This document shows positions 1-12,360 of a stretch of 64,000 nucleotides of DNA, piece by piece (positions within the stretch are counted from its first letter, which is position 1; every line of letters starts with the position of its first letter). Location: contig OY292275.1 of the NCBI GenBank assembly GCA_958496175.1, positions 4,712,001 through 4,776,000 on the forward strand. Reading direction: 5' to 3'. A program made the position numbers and the translations under genes. This DNA is from Sisyra terminalis. Lineage: Eukaryota; Arthropoda; Insecta; Neuroptera; Sisyridae. The notes under the pieces are model-generated. The model was not told where the DNA came from. It did no database searches and saw nothing but the letters and a program-made list of their open reading frames with translations.

Positions 1-1265
1 CATATGGCTCCAGTTATGGGCTATTGTGTTGAAATCTTAGCTTGCCACGATATGGGGAAGGAAAACACTGGGGGAAATGCAAAAGGGTGCGATTTTTATG
101 TACAATTTGTGGAGATATGATCGACTTATTATGGTTTTTTTGATTGAATGTTTAACTTTTTTGTTTTCTCAATAGTTTAGTTTCGAAATGAAATTTACAG
201 TGGTTGATTTTTCCCTATAAAACTGGATAAACTTATACGATTATTGATTATTGATCTACTCTGTTTTAGCTTTCGTTGCATTCTAGCATCTCTCTTCTAC
301 AAATCTGGTGATATTTTTCTTTCCACTACTATTTCCGTTTCAATTTGGATAAATTCTATATTCATTATATTTAAAGCAGATGATTCCTAAACTTTTTTCT
401 GGTGGAATCTTCACGAACGTTTTTTTATGGATCTTGGAATCCTTGCCATACAGTAGATCTTTGGACGATAGGGGAGCAGAGGGACAAAAAATTCCTTGGC
501 ACTGACATTTAGAAGGTGCCAACTTCTTGAAAGTACTAGATAGTTTTTAATTAACAAAGTTAAATTACCTGCTTTTTTCCGGTTGCAAACAGACCAGCCG
601 TTGAAATAACAGATAGATATAATACTTTTGGCTAGAAAATTGGACTTTTCAGGATGAAGTTACTTGAACCTCAAACTGCAGCCTCTGGGCTTATTGTGCT
701 TCCTGGATCCCTATTTCATTTAGTTAAGACCAATCAGCTGGGCTAACCTCAGCATTTGTTGCACTAGGTGCTTGATATCCCCATATGTCCATTCCCTCAG
801 AGCCCCGCATTTCCATAGAACATAAGAAGTGGTTCCATCCTCTGCTGGACAAAATCTGCATTTTGGATCATCCACTTGTAATCCAATTGCTTAGTATGTG
901 CTTTCTTATTCCACAGTGGTCGGATTTTAGACCTCTTACCACTCTAACCCACTTTACTCTGAGACCAAGTATTTCAGTAGTTAATTTCTGTGATGATTTT
1001 TCTATCATCCTTTTACTATACTTTTGTTGGTATTCTTCCATGTTATGCCATGATTTTTATAAACCCACTCCTTAATGGCATTTTTGGAATGATCCCTAAT
1101 GTTTCAGCTCTCTTATTCTCGTGTGGATCGAAAAAAAAAGATCGTAAATTAAGGCCAGATTTTTTAGCATTTTTTTTATGAGGATAAATGAAAAAATAGA
1201 ACTTGGTTATTAGTATTAGATGATAGAATTCAGATCTCAGCTTTTATTTTTTTTAATATGAAGAC
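1..1265. other. Non-coding stretch, no gene seen
   Basis: AT-rich DNA without an open frame that resembles a known protein. The few frames of 60-96 codons have no splice context, no recognisable domain and low-complexity composition. It could be an intron of the formin gene that begins downstream, or intergenic DNA. Confidence 0.5.
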
Positions 1266-1465
1266 AATTCAGGTTGTTTAAGATCGGTTTTTTATTTAAT
1301 ATTTTTACTATTCAATTAGCTACGTTTCGTCACGTATCGTAACTTCATCAGGCTTATGTCATTATGTGAATCAAGAAGCCTGATGAAGTTACGATACGTA
1401 ACGAAATGTAGCTAATTGAATAGTAAAAATATTAAATAAAAAACCGATCTTAAACAACCTGAATT
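1266..1465. repeat. 200-bp foldback element with ~90-bp arms
   Basis: Positions 1266-1355 and 1376-1465 are near-perfect reverse complements separated by a 20-bp spacer. Arms end in 'attcaggttg' / 'caacctgaat'. Each strand carries the string CTGATGA, then a 6-bp hairpin, then GAAA (see findings). The shape is that of a MITE or a snap-back transposon. No clear target duplication could be fixed by eye. Confidence 0.85.
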
Positions 1466-2330
1466 TTCTTCTTATTTGTTAGTATTTATATCAAGTGTAT
1501 GTATATAAATTTTTAGCCAAAATTTTTCAGTAGAACGTAAGTTATAGCGGTTCGAAGACTCTCATCTCGAAAAATTGGGCTTTCATTGTCTCAATAATTT
1601 CGGTTTAGAGGCTTGTCTTAAGTTAAAAAAGGATGTTTTAATCGGTAAGCTTGAAAGCTTGTATTGATCTAGTACCATTGAAAATGTGGAAAATTTGATT
1701 TTTGGTAGACTTCTGAAGAAAAAGCTGCTATTTCACGGGTTTCATATATATAACTTGACTATCTTGCCGTGCGTCCGTGCAGAATGGGCTATGCGCATGC
1801 GCTGTTATCTCCACTTACACATTCAAAACGTTGGTAGGGGTATTCACTCACTAATGTATTTATTTGTGAAATTTGTGATGTTCTTAGTTCATTTCGATCG
1901 TCCATATGAGCTAGTTTTACCTTATTAAGTACGATTAAAATGATACGAACTTCTGTATCTTTATAACAACTTAAAATTTAAAAAAAAATCACTTTACCAC
2001 CATATTCTAAACGGAAGAACCCCCGCAAAGTATGCTCGTATTTACCATCGATAGGAACCACTGCATTAATTTATACCATAAGCGCTAACTAATAATTAAA
2101 TTTTTTACGTAATATTCTAAATAAATGAAAAAAAATATCATAACGTATTCATCTCAATACCCGGAATTCCGCTTTGTTCCACCATAGATGGAATTTTTCC
2201 AATAATCAAAATGTAATTGAAACACTAATGAGTAATGCCCTAACATGGCCTTTAATTTTCGTAATTGCTTCGGTATATTATTTTATGCAAACTAATTTTG
2301 TAGTTTGCTTAAAACTCAGTATTTCCATTA
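1466..2330. other. Non-coding stretch, no gene seen
   Basis: AT-rich sequence between two foldback elements. An 80-codon frame at 1686-1928 has no recognisable domain and I do not call it. Confidence 0.5.
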
Positions 2331-3437
2331 GAGTGATTCAAAAAAAAAATATGTATTTTTTTTTCTTAATTATATCGAAAATATTGTTGGAAATGACAAA
2401 AAAAAATCCTGTGAAAGTTTAAGCTCTTAATACTTATATTAAGAGGTGCCGCATCGCAAATTTCGATTTTCCGTTTAAATAACATGGGAACAATATTCTC
2501 TTGCACTTTGGAATTTTATAGCTCACGTTGGTGACAATATTTCGGAATGACCACGGTATATTCTTGGAGAAAATTGAACGATCTACAAAAAAGGTCTCCG
2601 ACAAGTTTTTGATATAGTTATTCCTTCAAAAGTTATTCGAGGTCAAAGTTGAACTAAAGAGAACTTTTAATATTTTTTTCAATTTTTTGACGCAACCATC
2701 AATTTTATGAGAAAATTTTATAGGACATTTTTTGTAGAGCACTTTTTTTCCTATAACTTATCTCTATAAAAATGTTTGATATTTTTTACAGGATCTAAGT
2801 TATTTGCAATGAACTGAAAATATTCTTAGTTTTATTGTTTTAAATTAATAATATTCCCTGAATTATTATATTTTTGACATATTATATATTATATTAATAA
2901 CATATTATATTTTTAACATTTATAACATTTATAACTACAAAATAAAAAAATAAAAAATTAATTAAATAGCTTAAGACCTGTGCAAAATACCAAAAACTTT
3001 TATGGAGATAAGTTATAGGAAAAAAAGTGCTCTACAAAAAATTTCCTATAAAATTTTCTCATCAAATTGATGGTTGCGTCAAAAAATTGAAAAAATATTA
3101 AAATTTCTCTTTAGTTCAACTTTGACCTCGAATAACTTTTGAAGGAATAAATATATCAAAAACTTGTCGGAGACCTTTTTTGTAGATCGTTCAATTTTCT
3201 ACAACAATATATCTTGGTCATTCCGAAATATTGTCACCAACGTGAGCTATAAAATTCCAAAGTGCAAGAGAATATTGTTCTCATGTTATTTAAATGGAAA
3301 ATCGAAATTTGCGATTGAGCACCTCTTGATATCAATATTAAGAGCTTAAACTTTCACAGGATTTTTTTTTGTCATTCCTAACAATATTTTCGATATAATT
3401 AAGAAAAAAAAAATCACCTTTTTTTTTTGAATCAGTG
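2331..3437. repeat. Foldback transposon family A, complete, TA flanks
   Basis: A 1.1-kb element whose ~455-bp arms (about 2331-2790 and 2990-3437) are reverse complements, around an AT-rich loop of about 200 bp. The outer ends read GAGTGATTCAAAA on the left and, reverse-complemented, CACTGATTCAAAA on the right, each next to a TA, as expected for a Tc1/mariner-type non-autonomous element. Inside each arm is a subterminal block containing 'aatcctgtgaaagttt' followed by an AT palindrome and 'aagaggtgcc', and further in 'tctacaaaaaaggtctcc'. No coding capacity is visible. Confidence 0.85.
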
Positions 3438-3439
3438 TA

Positions 3440-4150
3440 ATTTACATACATGCGTAACAATGAAAATTCCAGCGAAGCAAAACGAAATTTTCACTTTACG
3501 TTTTCGCCTATGTTGCAATAGTTTATATTATATATATATTCACGCTTATTTAAAATAGAAACTTAAAGTGAGGAAATGCGGTTATTTAATTTCCCCATTT
3601 GCATTACTACTTACAGCATTCGTGATGCATATGTACCAGAATTAGAATACGTATGATTCGATTGATAAAACTCATTTATATAGTGCAGACCACATGCTAA
3701 AGGAACAGCAAAAAGGTGCAAATTTTCACGTTGAAAAGAATACCTTTGGATTGGAGTTTTCAATGATGGATTTCCCTGTTTATTTTTCAATTAAAATTCC
3801 GTAATTTCGGTGAATGAGATGAATGGGAATCTAAACAATTAAATTTACGTCATCTATATATAATTCAAGGCCTCTGACCACATTGTTTTTCTAACGAGAG
3901 TATAGTAACTTTCTCCAAAAAAAAAAAAAATACAATTCAAATTCAATCATCGATGCTGTGGTTAAATGATGCAATTTTACGTGTCATACCGTTATATTAC
4001 ATTGTAAAATACATTAGATTAATTAAATTTTTCCCAGTGGAACAAGAGGAACAAGTTGGTGTGGAAATAAAGTGGGATAGAAGAGATGTGGTACCAGCAT
4101 TCATCTACACTTCGTTACAATTGTTTAGGGCAACCGAAGGTTTATAAATT
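3440..4150. other. Non-coding stretch, no gene seen
   Basis: AT-rich DNA between elements. A 64-codon frame at 3953-4147 runs into the neighbouring MITE flank and resembles nothing I know. Confidence 0.45.
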
Positions 4151-4151
4151 A

Positions 4152-4265
4152 CACAGGTTGCCCCATTAGAAAAAAAAATGACGTCATACGAAGAATTTTG
4201 AATCAGTCTGAAGATATGTACGAATTTCTTCTGGATACGTCACGTAGCGTATGAGGCCACCTGTG
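4152..4265. repeat. 114-bp MITE with CACAGG termini and TA duplication
   Basis: The element begins CACAGGTTGCCCCATTAG and ends GAGGCCACCTGTG, with TA directly outside both ends. A second, inverted and slightly longer copy lies at 50348-50510, also flanked by TA, which fixes the boundaries. The interior includes TGACGTCAT and a stretch ending 'cttctggatacgt'. No coding capacity. The TA flanks point to mobilisation by a Tc1/mariner transposase. Confidence 0.85.
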
Positions 4266-4269
4266 TATT

Positions 4270-5370
4270 TTATAAACCTTGAGGGCAACCTTTATGTGTT
4301 TCGGCTAAAGCATATTTCTATCAAAGATCAGTAAACCAAGATAAATATTCTCCTTAATCTTATCCATGAAGATTTTCTTGGAATTTAATATGCTGCAAGG
4401 CAACGTATATCTTATATCAAAAATTTGATAATTTTTTTCCAAATTTTTTCAATTAGTGTTCCTGAAATTGTAAATAAGTGCTTTACTATTCAAAGGGTCT
4501 AGCAGGATCTACATGTCGAGTTGGCCCCCAAATAGGATCCTATGTCGAAACTTATGTTAAAATATCGGCTTGATATACAAACACATTTTATATACTTTTC
4601 GCGACCAAATTCCTCTTTGACTTTGAGATATGGGCAAAAATGTCCTCCCGCATGGCTATTTTTCGAAGTTATATATCTCAAAAACTAATAAAGCTAGAGA
4701 AGTGAAACTAACGCGAGGCGGTAGATTATTTTACAGAGTATTTCATATATTTTTTTGAAATTTTTAGAAAAGAAAATTATACAAAAAAAATCCAAAAGAC
4801 AAATGAAATTTTTTTTTTATGTGTTCTCTGAAAATGACTATCACGAAAAAAATATATTTTATGCTTCTACATGAGCACTATAACTCGTAAAAATTGCGTG
4901 AAAAAATAGTTGGTGCAACACTTTGAAAAAAAAAAATGAAATGTGATTTACGTCTAATAGTATACCTCGGTTTTATTTTTTTTCGAAGTGTTGCACCAAC
5001 TTTTTTTTCACAAAACTTCAATAAAAAATAGTTCACATATAGAAGCCATACAAATATTATTTTCATAATTGTAAGTCTAAGGAAACATAAAAAAATTTGT
5101 TTCTTAGTTTTTTTGTTTTTCTATATTTACTCTTAAGATGATTACTTTCAAGATCAAAATAATTGATCCCGAAAGAAAGAAAAAAACAACAAGTGTTCAA
5201 TTTTTATTAAAATAAGGATAAAAAAAATCGTCACTGTTATAATTTATTACAACTGGAATACTATGCGTCTGCAATTAATTCTGGGTACATATTGACGGCA
5301 TCTGAAAACTTGGTTTTCTTTGTTTAACTTAGGATATTATTCACTGGCTCATATTTAATTTATATATATT
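4270..5370. other. Non-coding stretch with a small hairpin
   Basis: No gene seen. A short inverted repeat with arms near 4903-4940 and 4970-5010 carries 'ttggtgcaacacttt' and its complement, interrupted by A/T runs. The surrounding sequence is AT-rich and repetitive in style but no second copy was recognised in the window. Confidence 0.5.
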
Positions 5371-6085
5371 GGGGTGATTTTTTTTTTACTTTTTTTGGTC
5401 CCATCGTGAAATTTTGTTGGAAATACCAAAAAAAAAAAAATCCCTGAAAGTTTGAGCCCTTAATGTTAATTTTAAGTCCTCGACCAAAACGTGTAAAGAT
5501 TTCCCATTGAAAATACACGGAAACTCTGATTTTTTATTTTTAAATTTCTATATCTCAGCGGAATTTCATGGGATCACTTTTACCGAAGATGGTTTTTTCT
5601 CAGAATTAAACGCTCTACAAAAGTGCCCATTGCGACAAAGTCGTAACTCACACCGGTGAGGTAGTACGGACCACTGAACCTGATTTTTCCATAAAATTCA
5701 AGGCTTAATATCTCGTTTAATATTGATCTTCGCGATTTGGTCTACAGGACCTTTTTTGTAGGAAATCAAATTCTCTACAAGTTTTTCATTTATAATTTTT
5801 CCGTAGCTCTTGTTATTTACGAGATAAATGCAAAAAAAAACGCGAATTTTATGGAAAAATCAGGTTCAGTGGCCCGTACTACCTCACCGGTGTGAGTTAC
5901 GACTTTGTCGTAATGGGCACTTTTGCAGAGCGTTTAATTTTGAGAAAAAACAATCTTCGGTAAAAGCGATCCCATGAAATGCCGCTGAGATATAGAAATT
6001 TAAAAATAAAAAATTCAGAGTTTCCGTGTATTTTCAATGGGAAATCTTTACACGTCTTGGTCGAGGATTTAAAATTAACTGATTT
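5371..6085. repeat. Foldback transposon family B, copy 1, right end lost
   Basis: Left arm 5371-5700 and right arm about 5860-6085 are reverse complements. The left end reads GGGGTGATTTTTTTT. The arms share 'aaagtttgagccctta' and 'caccggtgaggtagtac' with the complete copy at 10740-11533. The right arm breaks off near 6085 before its terminal repeat and is followed by unrelated DNA. The central loop is in the opposite orientation relative to the second copy. Confidence 0.85.
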
Positions 6086-7300
6086 CAAAAAATACTTGGA
6101 TCAAAATTGGGATATCTTAGTTTTCGCCCATAAAAGGTGGTGAGTAATCGAATTTAGACCAAAAAAAAGAGATCAAGAGATATCATCTTAGGAGGTTTTA
6201 AACAGTTGTTGTGGAGTGTACCAGTGCGGATCTTTTAAAGAAATTTTCAAACCGCAAATATCACCACCACCACCACCATACCACTTGTTTTTCCAGTCTA
6301 TGATTTGTACTTGGCGTTTTTTTATTATATCGATTGCGTAATGCATTAAATTCCGAGTATTTAATTAGTTATATACTTGAGTATGACGACGATGACTCAC
6401 TCAATACCTACTTAATTCATGGTTTTTATTCCATCAACGAGGTCTTTTCTAAATGTATGTCTGCGATTTATGAAGACATGCGATTGTGCAAATGAAAGGG
6501 AAATAACCAAACGTATATATTAGTTATGAATATTGCAATGTAGGATGGAGGATGGATGATCCATCCATCCATCCATCGTTCAAATGGAACTTTCTCGTTA
6601 TGAAATTAAAGAAAAAAAAACACTTGAAACTCGGAGACTAATCATAATTTTTAAATAAATAAATGGTAATTTTATTAAGATTAATAGACGCCCAAGATTG
6701 GACGCATGGTGTGGGAGAGGTGAGAGGAAAAATAAATAAATAAATATACTTTACTGATGTGAGTCATCTTTGTGTGGATTTTGTAGAGATTTGATGGGAC
6801 AAAGAGTTTCTCTTTTGTTGGGGAATCCATCGTTGACTTACAATTGCTGATACCGTTAATACTAATGCTGTATAATATGTGTGTTACGTTTGTGTTATTG
6901 ATGAAAGTGATCTACTTGTATTACGTCATGAAATCATGATACATATTAGTTAAGAGAAACTTCCATTTATCGAAGCTATAAATCTATACTTTCGCTTCCT
7001 ATTTCGTTTTTTTAAATAAGCACCAATCCTTAAAAATCATTCTTTCTAAACATCTAAACATAATGTAGCTGATAATTTTTAATTTTATTTGATAAAATCG
7101 AAGAAATATTCGTTTAAAAATCCAAAAAAAAATCGTTAAATTCCACATACCTAAGACAAGCTCTCCTATTGGCTCGGCATTAAAATGACGTCACAGTACA
7201 GAAACTTCAAAATCCCACTGACGATTTACTATAACAAATGTATTTAAACACGAACTATCCCATTTATTTTATTTATCCCAAATTGTATCCAAGCATCTCT
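6086..7300. other. Non-coding stretch, simple repeats
   Basis: No gene seen. It includes a (CATC/GATG)-type microsatellite around 6545-6580 and short poly-A tracts. The first ~60 bp (6093-6150) matches, inverted, the DNA at 7655-7700. Confidence 0.5.
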
Positions 7301-7309
7301 TGAAATCAA

Positions 7310-8000
7310 TTTTATACGATCAAGAGTGTTTGCCATAGGTAAAAGATACGACAATCGTTTGGAAATAAAAAAAAATCAAAATATTCAAAATATAAGGGGA
7401 ATAAATAAGAGTTTCTCCACTAAATCCCTGAAACTTCTGTTGGGTCATCTAAAGTCTGCTATTTCGTGTGCAGTGAACCTAAAACTTTGGATTAAAATCT
7501 TCTAGTTCCAACATAATGTCAAAGCCCACCATGATGTTAAATTTCTTTTAACAAATTTTGAATAGTACAATACTTATTTACAATTTCAGCAACACTAATT
7601 GAAAAATTCGATTACTCATCATTGTTTAACAGGCAATTTTAAGTGTCATTTTTTATCGGCAAAAACTAAGATATCCCAAATTTTATCCAAGCATCGGGAG
7701 AGGCTTGATTCCTGCATTTTGGCTCTCAAGGGGGCCTTATGGCTGGCATAGTTTTCAGATTTTGAATTTTATTTTACTGAAAAAATTAGCATGTACATAT
7801 TTCTAAGTATTTTGAGGTAATAAAAAAAAAATTTTTCACACTTATTTTGACTGTTCTACCCATTTGAAAATCATGCGTTTTTTCTGATGGACCCTGTACA
7901 TAGCGTTAGTGGTTTCAGCCTAATCGCAAAGGATCATCTTATCCCCAAGGGATCAACTCGTACTACTTTCCCCTACTGAGCTCCGGACCCCTTCCCCCCG
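7310..8000. repeat. Rearranged mariner-like element remnant
   Basis: The right part (about 7690-8000) matches 12130-12360 directly. It includes the end of a mariner-type transposase frame ('gagaggcttgattcctgc') and a shared non-coding block beginning 'gttagtggtttcagcc'. The left part (about 7310-7570) matches 11645-11895 in inverse orientation. So one half of the element has been flipped relative to the other copy. Only a few transposase codons remain here; the copy is dead. Confidence 0.65.
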
Positions 8001-8371
8001 GCTCAGTCAAGAAAAAATAAAAATTGTGCACGGATGATCAAAGGTAGTCATGACTTAAGGCTTATGTTACTTTGATTAAACAATGTTGTGTTTGAAGCTT
8101 TTTATTGTGCTTAATTTTAGTATTTGGGCCACGTGACCATAGCCACGTGCTTGTAAGTTGTAGGGGTAAGGTACAAGATGATTACTTTGTAAGGTTTGTA
8201 AAAAAAAGATATATTCCAATGAAACCTCAATTATTTTCTGGTTTTGAGTATTATGAAAGTTGGATAGTTAAATATACTAGCAGTAATTGGCCTTACTTTT
8301 GTTTTACCTTGAAGAATATATATTTTATAGCGATTGAAAAATTTTAAGCATTTAAGGGAATCATTTCGTAC

Positions 8372-8965
8372 CACGGGCTGTTAATTCTCTAAGACGAGAC
8401 AAGAATAATCAAATTGGGTTGGATAATAGTGGAATAGTTCTATAGAGTGTTTGTTGCCAGTAAAAAGAGATAGAAATTCCGAAATTCTAGCTCTAACTAT
8501 TAACTATTATCTACCGAGAAATATAACTACTAACCCATTGTGACTTTGGCGCCATCTTGTAGTATTAATAGGGAAATAGTATTAACCCATCATGTGTGGA
8601 ACAATGAGGTGTATAGGGAAAGTTAATACGATACACGGGCTGTTAATTCTCTAAGACGAGACAAGGATAGCCAAACTGAGTAGGATAATTGTGGAATAGC
8701 TGTATAGAGTGTTCGTAGAGGATAGAAAGAGCTAGAATTTCGGAATTTTTATCTCTTTTTACTCGCAACAAACACCCTATAGAGTTATTCCACAATTATT
8801 TCACCCAATCTGGTTATTCTTGACTCGTCTTAGAGAGTTAACAGTCCGTGCTTCTTCTATATCTCATCGTTCCACACATGATGGGTTAATACTATTTCTC
8901 TATTAATACTACAAGATGGCGTAAAAGTCATAATGGGTTAGTAATTATATTTCTCGGTAGATGGC
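8372..8965. repeat. Nested palindrome with CACGGGCTGTTAATTCTC ends
   Basis: Three copies of one sequence are stacked: direct at 8372-8625, direct but truncated at about 8634-8740, and inverted from about 8755 to 8965. The inner piece 8634-8851 forms its own hairpin element with CACGGGCTG at one end and CAGTCCGTG at the other. The outer parts, with 'acccatcatgtgtgga' and its complement, pair across it. This looks like an element inserted into a copy of itself followed by inversion. No coding capacity. Confidence 0.75.
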
Positions 8966-10739
8966 AGATTTAAGCATAAAATTATCTACATTATAGTTGC
9001 CGATATTAATAGTTATGTATAAAACTACAATTTCTTGTCACCAACTCATCGAACGATTGTTGGTGCGTCATCGTCTAAAATCTAAATAAAAAAAAAGAAC
9101 AGGAAGACCCAACCATCGTCATCATCTACATCAAAACCTCGAACAATCAACAGTGATCCAACAGGAACAACAAAGACAGACAATCTTCACAAGCATTCAA
9201 TTGTTAGAACACGTGTGTTTATGAAAAAAAAATTGTATGAAATGAACCCCGAATTCCCAAACGAAAAACATGTGTCTGCATAATAATTAAACATTTCTCC
9301 ATTCTTCCAACCAAAAAAAAAAAACCCTCTTCCATTTACAATTCAAAACTTAAATTTGGTAATTTTTTTTTTCTGATATAAACCACCGTCCGAATTACGG
9401 TCCCAAATTGGCCATCAATTGGGATTTGGGACACATAATTCTATAAAAATAATATCACAATTTAATTAAATTGGAATATCAAACCGGAACAGGTTTTCTC
9501 GGCCAGAACAAACAAACCACCGACCAAAAACGTTCCGCCTACCTATCGAAACAAAAAAAAAAAAAAAATCCCATTCTAACATTATATGATTGCCAGTAAA
9601 TTTTTCTATGATTCATTTAACCAATTTTAGATTTGCTTATTTATTCGATGAGAGATCACGTCTGGTCGCAGGAGGGAGGCCCCATAGTAAATTTGATAGA
9701 TCAAGGTTGTAAAAATCAGCGATTTATAAATGTGGCCAATTTTCATTTTCGCGTTCGTTTTTTTCGTTCGATTACTTCGTTGGAGAGGGTTGTATTGGTA
9801 TGGAAAGTTTATTTATAGGCTGCAAGTGAAATAAGTAACGAAATGTTACGTTTTTGGTACAGGGAGGTTAATGCACTTGGGATGTTGATCGAACGAGATG
9901 AATTCGAAAAACCCCAAACCCCGCAGCACTTGACGTCATATTGCTCCACTTGAAAAGCCTTTTAAATCCCCTTTTTTTTGGAGTGTAGAGAGGAAAATAT
10001 TCTAAATATATTCTTGGAACAATTGAATCAATCATAACAAATGGTCGCTCATTTCCCTAACAATTACAGCCAAAGAAATATTACAGATTGTGCAACTTCA
10101 ATGGGTATTTAAGTCTCTTTTTCTGGGAAACTAAGATTGGGAACTAGATTTGGGAATCATCGGGAGGAAATGACAAATAAATAACAGCAATGCATTCATG
10201 TATTCACCTAGTCTAAGTAAAGGGAGCTTTATAATAAGAGGAAAGCTCAAGTATGCCAATTTTAGGGCATTAAATCGAATATTCGAATGGAATCAAGATA
10301 ATACCTCAATACCTACTCAGCGGGCAAATACTCAAAAAATATGATAAAGAACTCCCAATAAAATACTTCTATACCTAAATTTATCATTGAAACTACCAAT
10401 AAACCATCTACAAAACAATATTGTAACCCATTTGGACTTACGGAGCGGAATTGTGGGATTCTGTTAGAACCTCAAATATTCTTCCAAAACAATCTTCGAC
10501 CAAAGTTTTTCGTCGCATTAGGGGGACCGGAAAGTATTATCGTTATAGTATCAACGTTTTGACATCTAGTATGCAAATTTTTAATGCCATATTATTAAAA
10601 ATCAGTTGATTAGCAAGAAAACTATTAAAAAAAAACATTTTGAACATCACTTAAACTTTTCAATTGTTTTACCACTTGGTAAATGTGGTAACAATTGAAG
10701 TAAATAGAAATCCGATGGAATAACTTTGGATGATTATTA
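8966..10739. other. Non-coding stretch, no gene seen
   Basis: AT-rich DNA with several poly-A runs. A 61-codon frame at 9633-9818 lacks any recognisable domain. I searched for the missing N-terminal Frl exons (GTPase-binding region, ending in an ICDQ-like sequence) and saw none. Confidence 0.45.
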
Positions 10740-11533
10740 GGATGATTTTTTTTGACTTTTTTTGGTCCCATCGTGAAATTATGTTGGAAATACCAAAAAA
10801 AAAATCCCTGAAAGTTTGAGCCCTTAATATTAATTTTAAGTCCTCGACCAAGTCGTGTAAAGATTTCCCATTGAAAATACACGGAAACTCTGATTTTTTA
10901 TTTTTAAATTTCTATATCTCAGCGGCATTTCATGGGATCGCTTTTACCGAAGATGGTTTTTTCTCAGAATTAAACGCTCTACAAAAGTGCCCATTGCGAC
11001 AAAGTCGTAACTCACACCGGTGAGGTAGTACGGGCCACTGAACCTGATTTTTCCATAAATTTCGCGTTTTTTTTGCATTTATCTCGTAAATAACAAGAGC
11101 TACGGAAAAATTATAAATGAAAAAACTTGTAGATAATTTGATTTCCTACAAAAAAGGTCCTGTAGACCAAATCGTGAAGATCAATATTAAACGAGATATT
11201 AAGCCTTGAATTATATGGAAAAATCAGGTTCAGTGGCTCGTACTACCTCACCGGTGTGAGTTACGACTTTGTCGCAATGGGCACTTTTGTAGAGCGTTTA
11301 ATTCTGAGAAAAAACCATCTTCGGTAACAGCGATCCCATGGAATGCCGCTGAGATATAGAAATTTAAAAATAAAAAATCAGAGTTTCCGTGTATTTTCAA
11401 TGGGAAATCTTTACACGTCTTGGTCGAGGACTTAAAATTAATATTAAAGGCTGAAACTTTCAGAGATTTTTTTTTGGTATTTTCAACAAAATTTCACGAT
11501 GGGACCAAAAAAAGTAAAAAAAAAAAATCACCC
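10740..11533. repeat. Foldback transposon family B, complete, TA flanks
   Basis: A 794-bp element with arms of about 300 bp. Ends read GGATGATTTTTTTTGAC on the left and, reverse-complemented, GGGTGATTTTTTT on the right, with TA outside both ends. The arms carry 'aaagtttgagccctta', the AT palindrome, 'tcacaccggtgaggtag' and 'cctacaaaaaaggtcc'. The loop is inverted compared with the copy at 5371. No open frame of its own; frames of 60-85 codons on the minus strand run through arm sequence and are not genes. Confidence 0.9.
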
Positions 11534-11639
11534 TAATGATTATAGTGAATACGGCAATATCATCTCCCCCTTAAAGATCCTTATTCAATTAGTAGTTTGC
11601 TTTAAAATTAATTAGCCTTGCTAAAACAGTAAATAAGGG

Positions 11640-12360
11640 TTTTACTATTCAAAATTTGTTAAAAAAAAACAACATTTTGGTGGACTTTTACGTTAGGTTG
11701 GAACCAGAAGATTTAAATCCAAAGTTTTAGGTTCTCTTCACATGAAACTGCAGACTTTAGATGACCCAATAGAAGTTTTAGGGATTTAGTAGAGAAATTC
11801 CTATTTATTCCCCTTATATTTTGGATTTTGCTTCAAGCGATTGTCGTATGTTTTGCCTATGGTAAACACTCTTGATCGTATACAATTGATGTCAAGAGAT
11901 GGAACTTCTTCGCCAAAAATTCCCAGGACATCTCATTTCACGTTATGGCAACATTCAATAATCTCCCCCCTCACTCGCCGAACCTGTAAACATGTGATTT
12001 CTTCTTATGGGGCCACCTGAAATCTAAAGTGTACGAAAACAAGCCTCGGACCTGGATCTTCGATTTGAAGGAGGAAATAAGAAAAGTAGTAACTCAAATT
12101 CCAGCACAGATGTTGGCCAACGCAATGGACTCATTTCGGGAAAGGCTTGATTCCTGCAGGGGGCCTTATGGCCGACATAGTTTTCAGATCTTGAATTTTG
12201 TTTCACTGAAAAAAATTGCATTTATTTCTGAGTATTTTGATGTAATTAAAAAAAAATTCACACTTATTTTGATGTAGGTAGCGTTAGTGGTTTCAGCCCA
12301 ATCGCAAAGGATCATCTTATCCCCAAGGGATCAACTCGTACTACTTTCCCCTACTTTAGT
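11640..12360 (+). pseudogene. Broken Tc1/mariner-like transposase, C-terminal part
   Basis: From about 11960 to 12215 the plus strand encodes the C-terminal segment of an insect mariner-like DDE transposase. It shows a PPHSPNL stretch, an in-frame TAA at 11987-11989, then CDFFLWGHLKSKVYENK-type sequence and a helix-rich tail. In the family the segment normally reads PPxSPDLxPCDFFLWG. Here the aspartate of SPD is asparagine and the next codons include the stop, so the catalytic region is dead. The preceding region (11645-11895) matches 7310-7570 inverted and is non-coding remnant. A shared non-coding block follows to 12360. An 82-codon open frame at 12029-12277 is only the surviving tail of this pseudogene. 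Confidence 0.75.

Noticed and set aside
3164..3349. 61-codon frame inside family A arm
   Set aside because: It is inverted-arm DNA; the matching arm at 61478 differs by changes that do not respect the frame.
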